Of a stretch of 64,000 nucleotides of DNA, positions 1 to 8,624 are shown piece by piece. Source of the DNA: G963665185 sp049723905. GTDB taxonomy: Bacteria > Desulfobacterota > Desulfovibrionia > Desulfovibrionales > Desulfovibrionaceae. Where the stretch lies: positions 3,534,001 through 3,598,000 of the forward strand of contig NZ_JBJKFD010000001.1 of assembly GCF_049723905.1 (NCBI RefSeq). Direction: 5' to 3'. Each line of letters opens with the position of its first letter. The stretch's first letter is position 1. The translations under genes and the position numbers were made by a program. The notes under the pieces were generated by a model. It saw nothing but the letters and a program-made list of their open reading frames with translations. It did no database searches and was not told the origin of the DNA.

Positions 1-105
1 GGTTTGGGAGACGGAAACAGTGTTTGGCGTTTGCGCCTGAACCGGAAGCGCCATGCCCAGCAGCAGAAGCAGAAAAAGAACTGCCGGGGTTGAGGATCTC
101 TGCAT
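1..105 (-). CDS. N-terminus of an exported protein (partial)
   Basis: The first 35 codons of a gene that runs off the left edge. The start ATG (complement of 103-105) is preceded by a good AAAGGAG ribosome site. The translation begins MQRSS, then a leucine-rich hydrophobic core, then an AQA-type signal peptidase site near residue 25, so this is a Sec signal peptide. Nothing of the mature domain is visible except a Thr/Ser-rich start, so no function can be given. Confidence 0.6.
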   Translation of the reverse strand, partial: MQRSSTPAVLFLLLLLGMALPVQAQTPNTVSVSQT

Positions 106-142
106 GATAACTCCTTTACCGATAAAGGTCTGTTCAGAAAGT

Positions 143-178
143 GAAAACCCGGCCCAACCATGTGGTCGGGCCGGGTAA
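143..178 (-). terminator. Terminator after htpX
   Basis: Arms CCCGGCCC (148-155) and GGGCCGGG (168-175) form a strong GC hairpin. On the minus strand it is followed by TTTTCAC, so it fits the end of the hsp20-htpX transcript just behind the htpX stop codon. Confidence 0.7.
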
Positions 179-186
179 AAAACCGA

Positions 187-1035
187 TTATTTGCCCGCCA
201 TGCGGCGCAATCGTTCGATGCGGTCGGGGATGGGCGGGTGGGTGCTGAACCAGCGGGCCAGGTTCTGCCCGGAAAACGGGTTGACGATGAACATGTTTTC
301 CGTTGTCGGGCTGGCCTGCATGGGAATCTGGCGCGAATAGGAATCCAGTTTGTTGAGGGCTCCGGCCAGGGCCAGAGGCTGCCCAGAGATGCGGGCCCCG
401 GTTTCATCGGCCAGGTATTCCCGCGAGCGGGAAATGGCCATCTGGATGAGCATGGCCGCTATGGGGGCGAAAATCGCCAGGGCCAGCGCGGCCAGGGGGC
501 TGCCGCCTTCCTCGTCGTTGCCGCTCAGGCCGCCGAACAGGGCGCCCCATTTGATGATGCTGGACACCACCATGATGACGCCCGCCAGTACCGCGGCAAT
601 GGTCTGGATGAGAATGTCGCGGTTGGTGATGTGGCCGAGCTCGTGGGCCAGCACACCGCGCAGTTCTTCCGGGCTGAGCAGGCGCATGATGCCTTCGGTT
701 ACGGCCACGGCGGCATTTTGCGGGTTGCGGCCCGTGGCAAAGGCGTTGGGCGATTCCTGGGGCACGATGTAGATTTTGGGCTTGGGGATGCCCGCATTGG
801 CGGCGAGTTCCTCGACCATGGTGTGCAGGGCCGGGGCGTCTGCCGGGGAAAGTTCCCGGGCGCGGTACATGGAAAGGACGATCTTGTCCGAGTACCAGTA
901 GCTGCCAAGGTTCATGGCCAGGGCAAAGACGAACCCGAGGATGAGTCCTCCGCGGCCGCCTGCGGCCTGCCCGATGAGCATAACCACGGCGGTGAGAAGG
1001 CCGAGCAGAAGTGCGGTCTTGAGTTGGCTGGTCAT
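187..1035 (-). CDS. htpX: Protease HtpX homolog
   Basis: Membrane zinc metalloprotease of the M48 family (282 aa) that degrades damaged or misassembled inner-membrane proteins. Two N-terminal membrane segments (about residues 5-27 and 30-47) are followed by the zinc site HELGH at 131-135, inside the family-typical stretch GVLAHELGHITNRD. Two more hydrophobic segments lie around 150-210, and a YLADE-type Glu motif follows. The ATG at 1035 was chosen over longer readings because the protein then begins MTSQLKT and has a GGAG site upstream. It lies 29 bp behind hsp20, so the two form a protein-quality operon. Confidence 0.93.
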   Translation of the reverse strand: MTSQLKTALLLGLLTAVVMLIGQAAGGRGGLILGFVFALAMNLGSYWYSDKIVLSMYRARELSPADAPALHTMVEELAANAGIPKPKIYIVPQESPNAFATGRNPQNAAVAVTEGIMRLLSPEELRGVLAHELGHITNRDILIQTIAAVLAGVIMVVSSIIKWGALFGGLSGNDEEGGSPLAALALAIFAPIAAMLIQMAISRSREYLADETGARISGQPLALAGALNKLDSYSRQIPMQASPTTENMFIVNPFSGQNLARWFSTHPPIPDRIERLRRMAGK

Positions 1036-1064
1036 GTGTTCGACTCCGTTGGATGCGTTGTGCT

Positions 1065-1508
1065 TCAGGTGGTTTCTATGGGGATGCGACGGTTGCTGTC
1101 GCATATCTCTTTCTTTGGGATGACGATGGTGAGCAACCCGTCCTTGAGCGTGGCGTTGACCGCCGAGCTGTTGGCCGTGGGCGGCAGCGGGAAGCGGCGG
1201 GAAAAATATCCGTGGCCTCGCTCCATGGTGTGGTAGGTTGCGCCCTGCACGTCTTTTTCGCAGCGGCGTTGGCCGAAAACGATAAGTTCCCGGTATTTGA
1301 TCTCCACACCCACGTCTTCCAATTGAAGGCCGGGCAGTTCTATTTGCAGTACAAGCGCCTGGCTGGTCTGGAAAATATCGGCAATAGGACGCCATTGGGC
1401 GCGTTTGGTGGAAATGCGTTTGGGGGCCGCATCGTGGGGGAGTCCCGTATCGAGGCAGTCCGACGAATCAAAATGTTCGGTCCATGGATTCCAGTTTCTT
1501 TTGCCCAT
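1065..1508 (-). CDS. Small heat shock protein Hsp20
   Basis: Alpha-crystallin-type chaperone of 147 aa, an ATP-independent holdase for unfolding proteins. The alpha-crystallin domain covers about residues 45-140, with the IELPG element in its first half and the closing hydrophobic LLTIVIPK strand near the C-terminus. The ATG at 1508 follows a GGAGATC ribosome site; an upstream in-frame ATG at 1565 lacks one. It is the first gene of a two-gene unit with the htpX protease, an arrangement that suggests co-induction under protein-folding stress. I found no clear heat-shock promoter by eye. Confidence 0.9.
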   Translation of the reverse strand: MGKRNWNPWTEHFDSSDCLDTGLPHDAAPKRISTKRAQWRPIADIFQTSQALVLQIELPGLQLEDVGVEIKYRELIVFGQRRCEKDVQGATYHTMERGHGYFSRRFPLPPTANSSAVNATLKDGLLTIVIPKKEICDSNRRIPIETT

Positions 1509-1706
1509 ATGATCTCCAGCGTGTATCACCAGATCGAAACACGGTGCGGCTACATAATGCACCATATGACAGGCAAACTAATGCATCTTTGCCGTCAGTC
1601 AATGGCTTGCAGCCCTTGATTTTGTTTGCCGTGACAGGGTACACCAGAAGGCATACCTGAAAATCCGCCATCTGTCCGGCAGGACCACACGTTACGGGAG
1701 GACCCC

Positions 1707-3029
1707 ATGTCTCAGGAAATGACCTGCATCGAACCCGCCGATCCGCCAAAGGATACCACCATCCCGACCCTTGGCCCTGCCAAGGTGGAGAGTTTTCTCA
1801 AGGCGGGAAATTACGCGGACGATGATAACAAGATTCTTATATACGTCAGGCAAAAGGATATGCAAAGCAAACAGCACCGCGATGCCTATCTGGAACCTGC
1901 CGGACCGCGAAAGAACATCTATTTCGACCCGTCCAAGACCAAATGCGCCATCGTCACTTGCGGCGGCCTCTGCCCCGGCATCAATGACGTTATCCGCTCC
2001 ATCGTGCTGGAGGCCCATTACAACTATGATGTGGCCGAAACCCTCGGCATCCGCTACGGCCTGGAAGGCTTTATCGAAAGCTACGGCCACGATCCCATGG
2101 TGCTGACGCCCGAGGTTGTGACCAACATCCACGAATTCGGCGGCACCATCCTGGGCACGTCACGCGGACCGCAGTCTCTGGAAGCCATTGTCGATTTTCT
2201 GGAGCGGCGCAGTATCAGCATCCTGTTCGTCATTGGCGGCGACGGCACCATGAAGGCGGCCAAGGCCATCATGGACGAAGTCACCAAGCGCGGCGTCAAG
2301 ATTTCCATCATCGGCATCCCCAAGACCATCGACAACGACATCCATTTCGTCTCCCAGACCTTCGGCTTCGACACGGCCGTGGAAAAGGTTACCGAGGCCA
2401 TCCGCTGCGCCCACACCGAGGCCCTGGGCGTGCCCAACGGCATCGGGCTGGTCAAGGTCATGGGCCGGGAGTCGGGGTTTATCGCGGCCCAGGCTTCCCT
2501 TGCCCTGCGCGATGTGGACTTTGTGCTCGTCCCGGAACAGCCCTTTGCGCTGGAAGGTGAAAACGGTCTGCTTCAGGCCATGCACAAGCGGCTCAAGATG
2601 CGCCAGCATGCCGTGATGGTGGTGGCCGAGGGCGCGGGCCAGGATTTGCTGCGCAAGGAAAGCGCCACGGACGCCTCGGGCAACGTGCGTCTGGGCGACA
2701 TCTGCGGCCTGCTGCGCAAGGAGCTTGATTCCTACCTGACGGAGCAGGGCATGGACTACACCCTCAAGTTCATCGACCCCAGCTACATTATCCGTTCCAT
2801 CCCGGCCAACTCCAACGACCGCATCTATTGCGGCTTTTTGGGGCAGAACGCGGTCCATGCCGGTATGGCTGGGAAAACCGGCATGATCGTCAGCAAATGG
2901 AACGGCCAGTATGTGCACATGCCGCTTTCCCTGGTCATCACCCAGCGCAAGCGCATCGACATCTGCTCCAACTACTGGCGCAGCGTGCTCGAATCCACGG
3001 GCCAGCTCGTCTACTTCGGCACCAAATAG
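1707..3029 (+). CDS. pfkA: 6-phosphofructokinase, GGDGT/PKTIDND type
   Basis: Glycolytic kinase of 440 aa that phosphorylates fructose 6-phosphate. The phosphate-binding motifs are clear: GGLCPG at 86-91, GGDGT at 177-181, PKTIDND at 205-211 and MGRESG near 250. GGDGT (rather than GGDD) predicts ATP use, while the Lys in PKTIDND is the form found in pyrophosphate enzymes and plant or TP0108-like ATP enzymes. The protein has about 70 residues ahead of the core, longer than E. coli PfkA (320 aa). A GGGAGG site precedes the ATG. It is monocistronic, with a terminator directly behind. The phosphate donor is inferred only from motif. Confidence 0.92.
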   Translation: MSQEMTCIEPADPPKDTTIPTLGPAKVESFLKAGNYADDDNKILIYVRQKDMQSKQHRDAYLEPAGPRKNIYFDPSKTKCAIVTCGGLCPGINDVIRSIVLEAHYNYDVAETLGIRYGLEGFIESYGHDPMVLTPEVVTNIHEFGGTILGTSRGPQSLEAIVDFLERRSISILFVIGGDGTMKAAKAIMDEVTKRGVKISIIGIPKTIDNDIHFVSQTFGFDTAVEKVTEAIRCAHTEALGVPNGIGLVKVMGRESGFIAAQASLALRDVDFVLVPEQPFALEGENGLLQAMHKRLKMRQHAVMVVAEGAGQDLLRKESATDASGNVRLGDICGLLRKELDSYLTEQGMDYTLKFIDPSYIIRSIPANSNDRIYCGFLGQNAVHAGMAGKTGMIVSKWNGQYVHMPLSLVITQRKRIDICSNYWRSVLESTGQLVYFGTK

Positions 3030-3058
3030 CCGGAGGACGCGAAAAACAACCTTGAATC

Positions 3059-3091
3059 GACGCCCGGCGGTCCTTCCGTCGGGCGTTTTTG
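3059..3091 (+). terminator. Terminator after phosphofructokinase
   Basis: CGCCCG and CGGGCG arms with an imperfect inner stem, then GTTTTT: a standard Rho-independent terminator closing the phosphofructokinase transcript. Confidence 0.8.
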
Positions 3092-3163
3092 GTGCAACGT
3101 TGCCTTTGCGGTTGGCCTTCCGTAAAGTCCCGTGCCGATACAATTCCGTTTATGGAGAATGCA

Positions 3164-4228
3164 ATGCAGGAAAAACTGACGCGGACGCTTGCGGCGATCC
3201 GCCCCGTGAATAAGGAACTGGCCGCTCCGGCCAAGACGCATCTCGACGGCCTGACCAAACCTCCGGGAAGCCTCGGACGGCTGGAAGAGCTGGCCACGCG
3301 CATCTATATGATTCAGGAATCCGAAACCCTCGCGCCCTATCCGGCCATGATGTACACCATAGCCGGTGACCACGGCGTCAATGCCGAAGGTGTCAGTCCC
3401 TTTCCCCAGGAAGTCACCCGCCAGATGGTGCTCAATTTCGCCAATGGCGGAGCGGGCATCAACGTGCTGACCCGCATGGGCGGCATCGACCTCAAGGTGG
3501 TGGACGCCGGAGTCTGCGGCGAAAAATTTCCTGAACATCCCGATATCATCCAGCGCAAGGTGCGCCCCGGCACGGACAACATGGCCCAGGGCCCGGCCAT
3601 GAGCCAGGAAGACTGCCTCAAGGCCCTGTGTCTGGGCATCGACCTTGCCCACGAGGCCCGCGAGGCCGGATACCGCTCTCTGGGCACCGGCGAGATGGGC
3701 ATTTCCAACACCACGCCCAGCACCGCCCTGTACTGCGCTTTTCTGGGCTGCGATCCCGTGGACATCACCGGTCCCGGAGCCGGGCTCAAGGCCGAGGCCA
3801 TACAGCACAAGATCACGGTCATTGCCCGTTCCCTGGAAGTGAATGCCGAGGCCGTGCGTTCCAAAGACCCGCTGAAGATTTTGGCTGCCGTGGGCGGCCT
3901 GGAAATCGCCGCGCTGGCCGGGTTGATTTTGGGTGGGGCTGCCAACCGCATGCCCGTTGCCGTGGATGGATTCATTTCCACTGCCGCCTTTATCACGGCC
4001 CGCGCCTTTTGCCCGGACGTGATGGACTATTGTTTCATCAGCCATCAGTCTGCCGAGCCGGGCTACAGTGCCATCACCAGTGCCGTGGGACAGCGTCCTC
4101 TGCTGGACCTGGATTTTCGTCTGGGCGAGGGCACCGGAGCGGCCATTGCCCTTTATCTGCTCAAGTGCGCCGCTGGTATCTGGAACGACATGGCGTCGTT
4201 TGCAGACGCCGGGGTGAGCGGGGGATAA
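3164..4228 (+). CDS. cobT: Nicotinate-nucleotide--dimethylbenzimidazole phosphoribosyltransferase
   Basis: Makes alpha-ribazole phosphate from nicotinate mononucleotide and 5,6-dimethylbenzimidazole, the lower-ligand step of cobalamin synthesis (354 aa). Family signatures: TKPPGSLGRLE at 31-41, AGDHGV at 67-72, GTGEMGISNTTPSTAL at 174-189, and LGEGTGAA near the C-terminus carrying the expected catalytic Glu. Start: an in-frame ATG at 3152 exists, but its own GGAG (3154-3157) is ideally spaced for the ATG at 3164, so the shorter form is preferred. No other cobalamin gene and no B12 riboswitch is visible nearby. A 60-bp palindromic terminator follows. Confidence 0.95.
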   Translation: MQEKLTRTLAAIRPVNKELAAPAKTHLDGLTKPPGSLGRLEELATRIYMIQESETLAPYPAMMYTIAGDHGVNAEGVSPFPQEVTRQMVLNFANGGAGINVLTRMGGIDLKVVDAGVCGEKFPEHPDIIQRKVRPGTDNMAQGPAMSQEDCLKALCLGIDLAHEAREAGYRSLGTGEMGISNTTPSTALYCAFLGCDPVDITGPGAGLKAEAIQHKITVIARSLEVNAEAVRSKDPLKILAAVGGLEIAALAGLILGGAANRMPVAVDGFISTAAFITARAFCPDVMDYCFISHQSAEPGYSAITSAVGQRPLLDLDFRLGEGTGAAIALYLLKCAAGIWNDMASFADAGVSGG

Positions 4229-4249
4229 AGAAAAAGATGCCTCCGGCGG

Positions 4250-4272
4250 CCGGGGGAGATGATCTCCCCCGG
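4250..4272. repeat. GC-rich hairpin of a dispersed intergenic module
   Basis: Perfect inverted repeat with arms CCGGGGGAGAT and ATCTCCCCCGG. Near-identical hairpins occur at 9140-9162 and 49721-49748, and a variant at 13092-13112, always just outside a stop codon. It is probably part of a transcription-end or retention element. Confidence 0.55.
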
Positions 4273-4281
4273 ACCCCCACA

Positions 4282-4341
4282 TTTTTTCCACAATAAGACC
4301 CCGTCGAGCATATGCTCGACGGGGTCTTATTGTGGAAAAAA
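4282..4341. terminator. Perfect 60-bp palindrome, bidirectional terminator
   Basis: Each half is 30 bases, with the centre between 4311 and 4312. Outer T6/A6 tracts flank a stem with no mismatches. Both orientations present a GC stem followed by a U-run, so it can stop cobT on the plus strand and the convergent gene at 4378 on the minus strand. Confidence 0.9.
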
Positions 4342-4377
4342 GGCTTGAAAAGTCGTTATAGGATCGTTCGGCTGAAA

Positions 4378-5130
4378 TTATGTGTTCGTCAGCGTAAACC
4401 GCCAGGCACAGACCCATTCCTCGGGATGTGGGTCGGGCGGGCAGCCAATGCATTCGCAGTGCAGCCGGGGATCGATTTCGTGGGCGAATCCTGTATATTC
4501 GGTGACGCCGCCGGATTTGCAGGGGTAGTCGTCCAGCCCCTTGCGTTTGCGCGCAGTCTGCACCCGGCAGTCGGTCATGCGGAAAACAATGGAGGTTTCC
4601 GTTTCTTCCGTAAATTCCCAGCGGTTCAGCTTGGCGTACATGCGCGCGCCAAGGGCGGCTTTGAGTGCCTGAATACCGCCGTTATCCGGCAACCCCAGCA
4701 GATCTTTGGCGCGTCGGGCCTCCAGCGGGGCAAAGCGCGCCCAGCAGGTGTCGTTCACCCTTTTGGCCGCATGCATCCCGGCCTTGCCCTCAATGGCCTG
4801 AAACCATACTCCGTCCGCAGCCAGCCAGGAGGAACGAAGCGCCATGCCCAGCTTGTCCAGTGTTTCCCGGTCCAGACCGGAAAGCATTTCCTGAAGCTGT
4901 CCGTCCTGTGCCCCGGAAATTGCCCTCTCCAGCTTGCCGGAAACAATGGCGGACAATCGGTCCCCAGCTTCCTTTTCCGCATCCAGCGCGGCTTCCAACC
5001 CCAGCTGATGCACGCTTTCCGCCAGCCACAGCCCGTAATGCGCGGCCAGCTGGCGGATGATTTCACCAATGTCGTGCAGTCTCGTCTGGTCGCCTGTTAT
5101 CTGGTCGTCGGTGGTTTTCGTGTCGCTCAT
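4378..5130 (-). CDS. Cysteine-containing cytosolic protein, DUF6125-like
   Basis: 250 aa, no signal peptide or membrane segment. The N-terminal two-thirds is largely alpha-helical and charged. The C-terminal third carries a cysteine set: TDCRVQTARKRKG, then YPCKSG, then LHCECIGCPPD, which could bind iron or zinc. The overall layout resembles the uncharacterised DUF6125 family of cytosolic proteins; this assignment is tentative. It lies 34 bp behind serB on the same strand and is probably cotranscribed with it. The ATG at 5130 has a GGGAG site about 10 nt upstream. No reaction can be assigned. Confidence 0.6.
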   Translation of the reverse strand: MSDTKTTDDQITGDQTRLHDIGEIIRQLAAHYGLWLAESVHQLGLEAALDAEKEAGDRLSAIVSGKLERAISGAQDGQLQEMLSGLDRETLDKLGMALRSSWLAADGVWFQAIEGKAGMHAAKRVNDTCWARFAPLEARRAKDLLGLPDNGGIQALKAALGARMYAKLNRWEFTEETETSIVFRMTDCRVQTARKRKGLDDYPCKSGGVTEYTGFAHEIDPRLHCECIGCPPDPHPEEWVCAWRFTLTNT

Positions 5131-5164
5131 TCGGGGTGCTCCCGGCTGAAATTCCTGGAAGAGT

Positions 5165-6382
5165 TTAATTCACCAAATCTCTGTCCCGCATGCCGATGAG
5201 GTACAGAATGCTGTCCAGCCCCAGTGTGGAAATAGCCTGGCGTGCGCCCGCCTTGACCTTGGGCTTGGCGTGGAAGGCGATACCCAGCCCCGCCAGGTTC
5301 AGCATGGGCAGGTCGTTGGCACCGTCGCCCACGGCAATAACCTGTTGCAGGCTGATGTCTTCGCGCCGGGCAATGTCTTTCAGCAGAAAGGCCTTGCGTT
5401 CCGCGTCCACAATGTCGCCCAGGACTTTTCCTGTAATTACGCCGTCCACTATTTCCAGCTCGTTGGCGTACAGATAGTCGATGCCCAGCTGGTCCTGGAG
5501 TTTGCGGCCAAAATAGGTGAACCCGCCGGAAATGATGGCGATTTTGTATCCGTAGCGCTTGAGGTTGGCGATAAGCCGTTCCGCGCCGGAGGTCAGGGGA
5601 ATGCGGTCGGCAACCGCGTCCAGTGCCGCCTCGTCCAGACCACTCAGCAGGTTGAGGCGGCGGCGCAGGCTTTCCTTGAAGTCTATTTCGCCCCGCATGG
5701 CCGATGCGGTAATGGCGCTTACCTGGTCGCCCACTCCGGCTTCCTTGGCCAGCTCGTCCACAACTTCCACCTGTATGAGGGTGGAGTCCATGTCGAAGAC
5801 CACCAGCCTGCGGTTGCGCCTAAAGGCGTTGTCCGCCTGCATGGCGATGTCCACACCCATTTCCGCAGAAATGTTGAGAAACTCCCTGTGGATGGCACCC
5901 GTGTCGCGGGGCGTTCCGCGCAGGGAAAATTCCACGCAGGCCGGGCGGTTCAGCACACCTTCGTCCAGCGAGGTGCGGCCCGTCAGCCGGGTGATGACGT
6001 CGATGTTCAGATCGTTTTCCGCCAACACCTTGGACATGACAGCCACCTGGCGGGAGGTGATTTTGGGGCCCAGCAGCGTGACGATATGCCGTTCCTTGCC
6101 TTCCGCCTTTACCCATGCCTCGTGAGCGTCCTGGTCCACGGGCGAAAATTTGATGTTCACGTCCATGTCGTGCGCGGCAAAGAGCAGTTCCTTGATGATG
6201 GGGGCCGATTCCGACTCGGGCGGGATGCGGATAAGAATACCCAGGGAAAGGTTCTGGTGGATGACGGCCTGGCCCATGTCCAGGATGTCCACGTCGTATT
6301 CGGCCAGAATGGACGTGAGCCGCGCGGTCAGCTTGGGCTTGTCCAGTCCGTATATATGTATAAGAATGAGTTGGTCGCTCAT
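5165..6382 (-). CDS. serB: Phosphoserine phosphatase SerB with N-terminal ACT domains
   Basis: Last step of serine synthesis, hydrolysing phosphoserine (405 aa). Residues 1-80 and about 95-175 each look like an ACT (amino-acid-binding) domain, giving the long SerB form. The HAD phosphatase core follows, with the nucleophile motif DMDST at 197-201, SGGF near 290 and GDGANDLPM near 350 for magnesium binding. The tandem ACT region suggests allosteric control by an amino acid, probably serine (inference). The 320-bp upstream region separates it from the divergent rsfS. Confidence 0.95.
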   Translation of the reverse strand: MSDQLILIHIYGLDKPKLTARLTSILAEYDVDILDMGQAVIHQNLSLGILIRIPPESESAPIIKELLFAAHDMDVNIKFSPVDQDAHEAWVKAEGKERHIVTLLGPKITSRQVAVMSKVLAENDLNIDVITRLTGRTSLDEGVLNRPACVEFSLRGTPRDTGAIHREFLNISAEMGVDIAMQADNAFRRNRRLVVFDMDSTLIQVEVVDELAKEAGVGDQVSAITASAMRGEIDFKESLRRRLNLLSGLDEAALDAVADRIPLTSGAERLIANLKRYGYKIAIISGGFTYFGRKLQDQLGIDYLYANELEIVDGVITGKVLGDIVDAERKAFLLKDIARREDISLQQVIAVGDGANDLPMLNLAGLGIAFHAKPKVKAGARQAISTLGLDSILYLIGMRDRDLVN

Positions 6383-6703
6383 GTCATGCTCCGGTAACTA
6401 GATTGTGGCACTGTGTTTCCGGTATACGCGGACCCTGCCCGGCCCGTATTTCCGGTTGCGTCTGGCTGTTCATTCCATATTTCTTTGCGCCAGTAAATGC
6501 GCACAATAAGGTAAGTTCGTGGTATGGGGGACAGGTACGCATGATTGCGTCCATCCGATGCTTGAGGTAAAGGCTTCCCATAACGGCCGTGGCAATAAGA
6601 TGTTTCGGGAACGAAGGAAATAAGGACCGCTTTCGTTCCCGGCCGATTCCGGCAGCATTGAGCCGCGTCATCACGGTCTTTCCCCAAACGGTACAATAAA
6701 AAC
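6383..6703. other. Divergent intergenic region serB / rsfS
   Basis: No gene seen. It must hold the promoters of both flanking operons. An imperfect inverted repeat, GGGAACGAA (from about 6607) and TTCGTTCCC (to about 6640), with a loop of about 15 bases could be an operator or transcript hairpin. A TACAAT -10-like box at 6692-6697 sits only 6 bases before rsfS. Confidence 0.4.
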
Positions 6704-7075
6704 ATGAAGAAAAGAGAAAAGCGTTTTGCGGACATCGCATCCGAGGAAAAGGCCCGCAAAATGGCCTCCTGGCTCGAAGACAAAAAAGCCGAAGACGTCG
6801 TTGTCATGGACGTGCAGGGCCAAAGCCCCATCACCGAGTTCGTGGTTTTGGCAACAGCGGGAAGCCCCCGCCATGCCAAAGGCCTGGCCTCGCATGTGCT
6901 GGACATGATGGGCGAGGAAAATTTCGAATATCTGGGCATGGAAGGGCAGGACGAAGGCCATTGGGTCCTCGTGGACTGCAACGACGTGCTGGTGAATATT
7001 TTCATGGGCGAGCATCGCGCCCAGTTCAACCTTGAAGGACTCTGGGCCGAGGCCCGGCGTATATCCCGGGAGTAG
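6704..7075 (+). CDS. rsfS: Ribosomal silencing factor RsfS
   Basis: 123 aa protein of the RsfS/Iojap family, which binds uL14 on the 50S subunit and blocks subunit joining when nutrients are low. Recognisable elements are DVVVMDVQGQSPITEFVVLATAGS, described here by its core DVQGQSPITEFVVLATA at about 32-48, then H-A-K-G-L, and the EGQDEGHWVLVDCNDVLVNIF-type closing motif with its central WVLVDCNDVLVNIF. There is no Shine-Dalgarno sequence before the ATG, and a TACAAT box lies just 6 bases upstream, so the transcript may be nearly leaderless. The next gene, gpmI, starts 2 nt after its stop. Confidence 0.9.
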   Translation: MKKREKRFADIASEEKARKMASWLEDKKAEDVVVMDVQGQSPITEFVVLATAGSPRHAKGLASHVLDMMGEENFEYLGMEGQDEGHWVLVDCNDVLVNIFMGEHRAQFNLEGLWAEARRISRE

Positions 7076-7077
7076 AT

Positions 7078-8622
7078 ATGCCAACACCCCCACTTTTGCT
7101 GCTTATCCTGGACGGATGGGGCTATGCCCCGGAAGGTCCGGGCAATGCTGTTTCCCAAGCCGAAACCCCGCATCTCGATTCCATACTTTCCTCTTATCCC
7201 TCCACGTTGCTGGCCTGTGCAGGCCGGGCCGTGGGGCTGCCCGACGGCTTTATGGGCAACTCGGAAGTGGGGCACATGAACATCGGTGCGGGGCGCGTCG
7301 TCTATCAGGACATGACGCGCATCGACCTGGCCATTGAACAGGACGAGTTCACGTCCAACCCCGCCTTTGTCCAGGCCGTGGAAGCGGTCAAGGCATCGGG
7401 CGGAAAGCTGCACCTCATGGGCCTTGTCTCCGACGGCGGGGTGCACAGCCACCAGAATCATATCAATGCCCTGCTCGACATGGCCAAGGCCAACGGTCTG
7501 GACCAGGTCTATGTGCACGCTTTTCTGGATGGCCGCGACACGCCGCCCACCAGTGGCAAGGGCTATGTTAGCACCCTGCTCGACACCATGAGCCAGAAGG
7601 GCATCGGCAAAGTGGCTTCAGTAACGGGCCGCTTTTATGCCATGGACCGCGACAAGCGCTGGGACCGCAATGCCCTGGCCTATGCCGCCCTGGTGCAGGG
7701 CGAGGCCGAAACCGCCACAAATCCCCTGGACGCCATTCAGCGTTCCTACGACCGCAATGAAGGTGACGAATTCGTCAAGCCCTGCGTAATGACGGACAAC
7801 GGCGAACCCATGGCCCCCGTACAGGACGGCGACGCCATCATTTTCTTCAACTTCCGCGCCGACCGTGCCCGCCAGATTTGCCGGGCTTTCTTTGACCCGG
7901 ATTTCGACGGATTTGAACGCAAAAGCCTGCCCAAGCTGGCCTTCTTTGTGACCATGACCCGCTATGAGGGGGATTTTCCCATGGCCGTGGCCTTTCCGCC
8001 CGTGTCCATAGAAAATACCCTGGGCCAGACCGTGTCCGAAGCCGGGCTTGCCCAGCTGCGCATTGCGGAAACGGAAAAATACGCCCACGTCACCTATTTC
8101 CTCAACTGCGGACGCGAAGAACCTTTTCCCAATGAGAACAGGGTGCTGGTTCCATCACCGCGTGAAGTCGCCACCTACGACCAGAAGCCCGTCATGTCCG
8201 CCCGTGAGGTCACGGACAAGCTGCTGGAACGTCTGGACGACAACCGCTTGTGCGTCTGCAACCTCGCCAACCTGGATATGGTCGGCCACACCGGCATCAT
8301 CAAGGCCGCGGTGGAAGCCGTGGAATGTGTGGACGAGTGTGTGGGACGCATCGTGGACGCAGTCCTGGAGCGCGGCGGCACCATTCTGATGACCGCAGAC
8401 CACGGCAATGCCGAGGAAATGATCGATCCCAAGGGCAATCCCCAAACCGCACACAGCACCAATCCGGTCCGGCTGGTCTACATTGCCAGCGACGTGGACG
8501 GCCTGTGCCTGCGCGACGGCGGAAAGCTGGGAGACATTGCGCCCACGGCCCTGGCCATTATGGGGCTGCAGCAGCCCGAAGCCATGACAGGCGTGAACCT
8601 TGTGGAAAACGGAAGCAGGTAG
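7078..8622 (+). CDS. gpmI: 2,3-bisphosphoglycerate-independent phosphoglycerate mutase
   Basis: Interconverts 3- and 2-phosphoglycerate in glycolysis using two manganese ions (514 aa, usual length). The N-terminal LDGWG at 11-15 gives the first metal-binding Asp. The phosphorylated serine lies in MGNSEVGHMNIGAGR with Ser62. HSHQNH, DGRDTPPTSG and the C-terminal TADHGNAE motif complete the alkaline-phosphatase-fold active site. It starts 2 nt after rsfS with a GGGAG site inside the rsfS end, and a zinc-ribbon gene starts 2 nt after its stop, so the three form one translationally coupled operon. Confidence 0.96.
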   Translation: MPTPPLLLLILDGWGYAPEGPGNAVSQAETPHLDSILSSYPSTLLACAGRAVGLPDGFMGNSEVGHMNIGAGRVVYQDMTRIDLAIEQDEFTSNPAFVQAVEAVKASGGKLHLMGLVSDGGVHSHQNHINALLDMAKANGLDQVYVHAFLDGRDTPPTSGKGYVSTLLDTMSQKGIGKVASVTGRFYAMDRDKRWDRNALAYAALVQGEAETATNPLDAIQRSYDRNEGDEFVKPCVMTDNGEPMAPVQDGDAIIFFNFRADRARQICRAFFDPDFDGFERKSLPKLAFFVTMTRYEGDFPMAVAFPPVSIENTLGQTVSEAGLAQLRIAETEKYAHVTYFLNCGREEPFPNENRVLVPSPREVATYDQKPVMSAREVTDKLLERLDDNRLCVCNLANLDMVGHTGIIKAAVEAVECVDECVGRIVDAVLERGGTILMTADHGNAEEMIDPKGNPQTAHSTNPVRLVYIASDVDGLCLRDGGKLGDIAPTALAIMGLQQPEAMTGVNLVENGSR

Positions 8623-8624
8623 CC

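Noticed and set aside
3030..3163. Cobalamin riboswitch before cobT
   Set aside because: Only 134 bp, mostly a terminator; none of the conserved B12-box sequence is seen.
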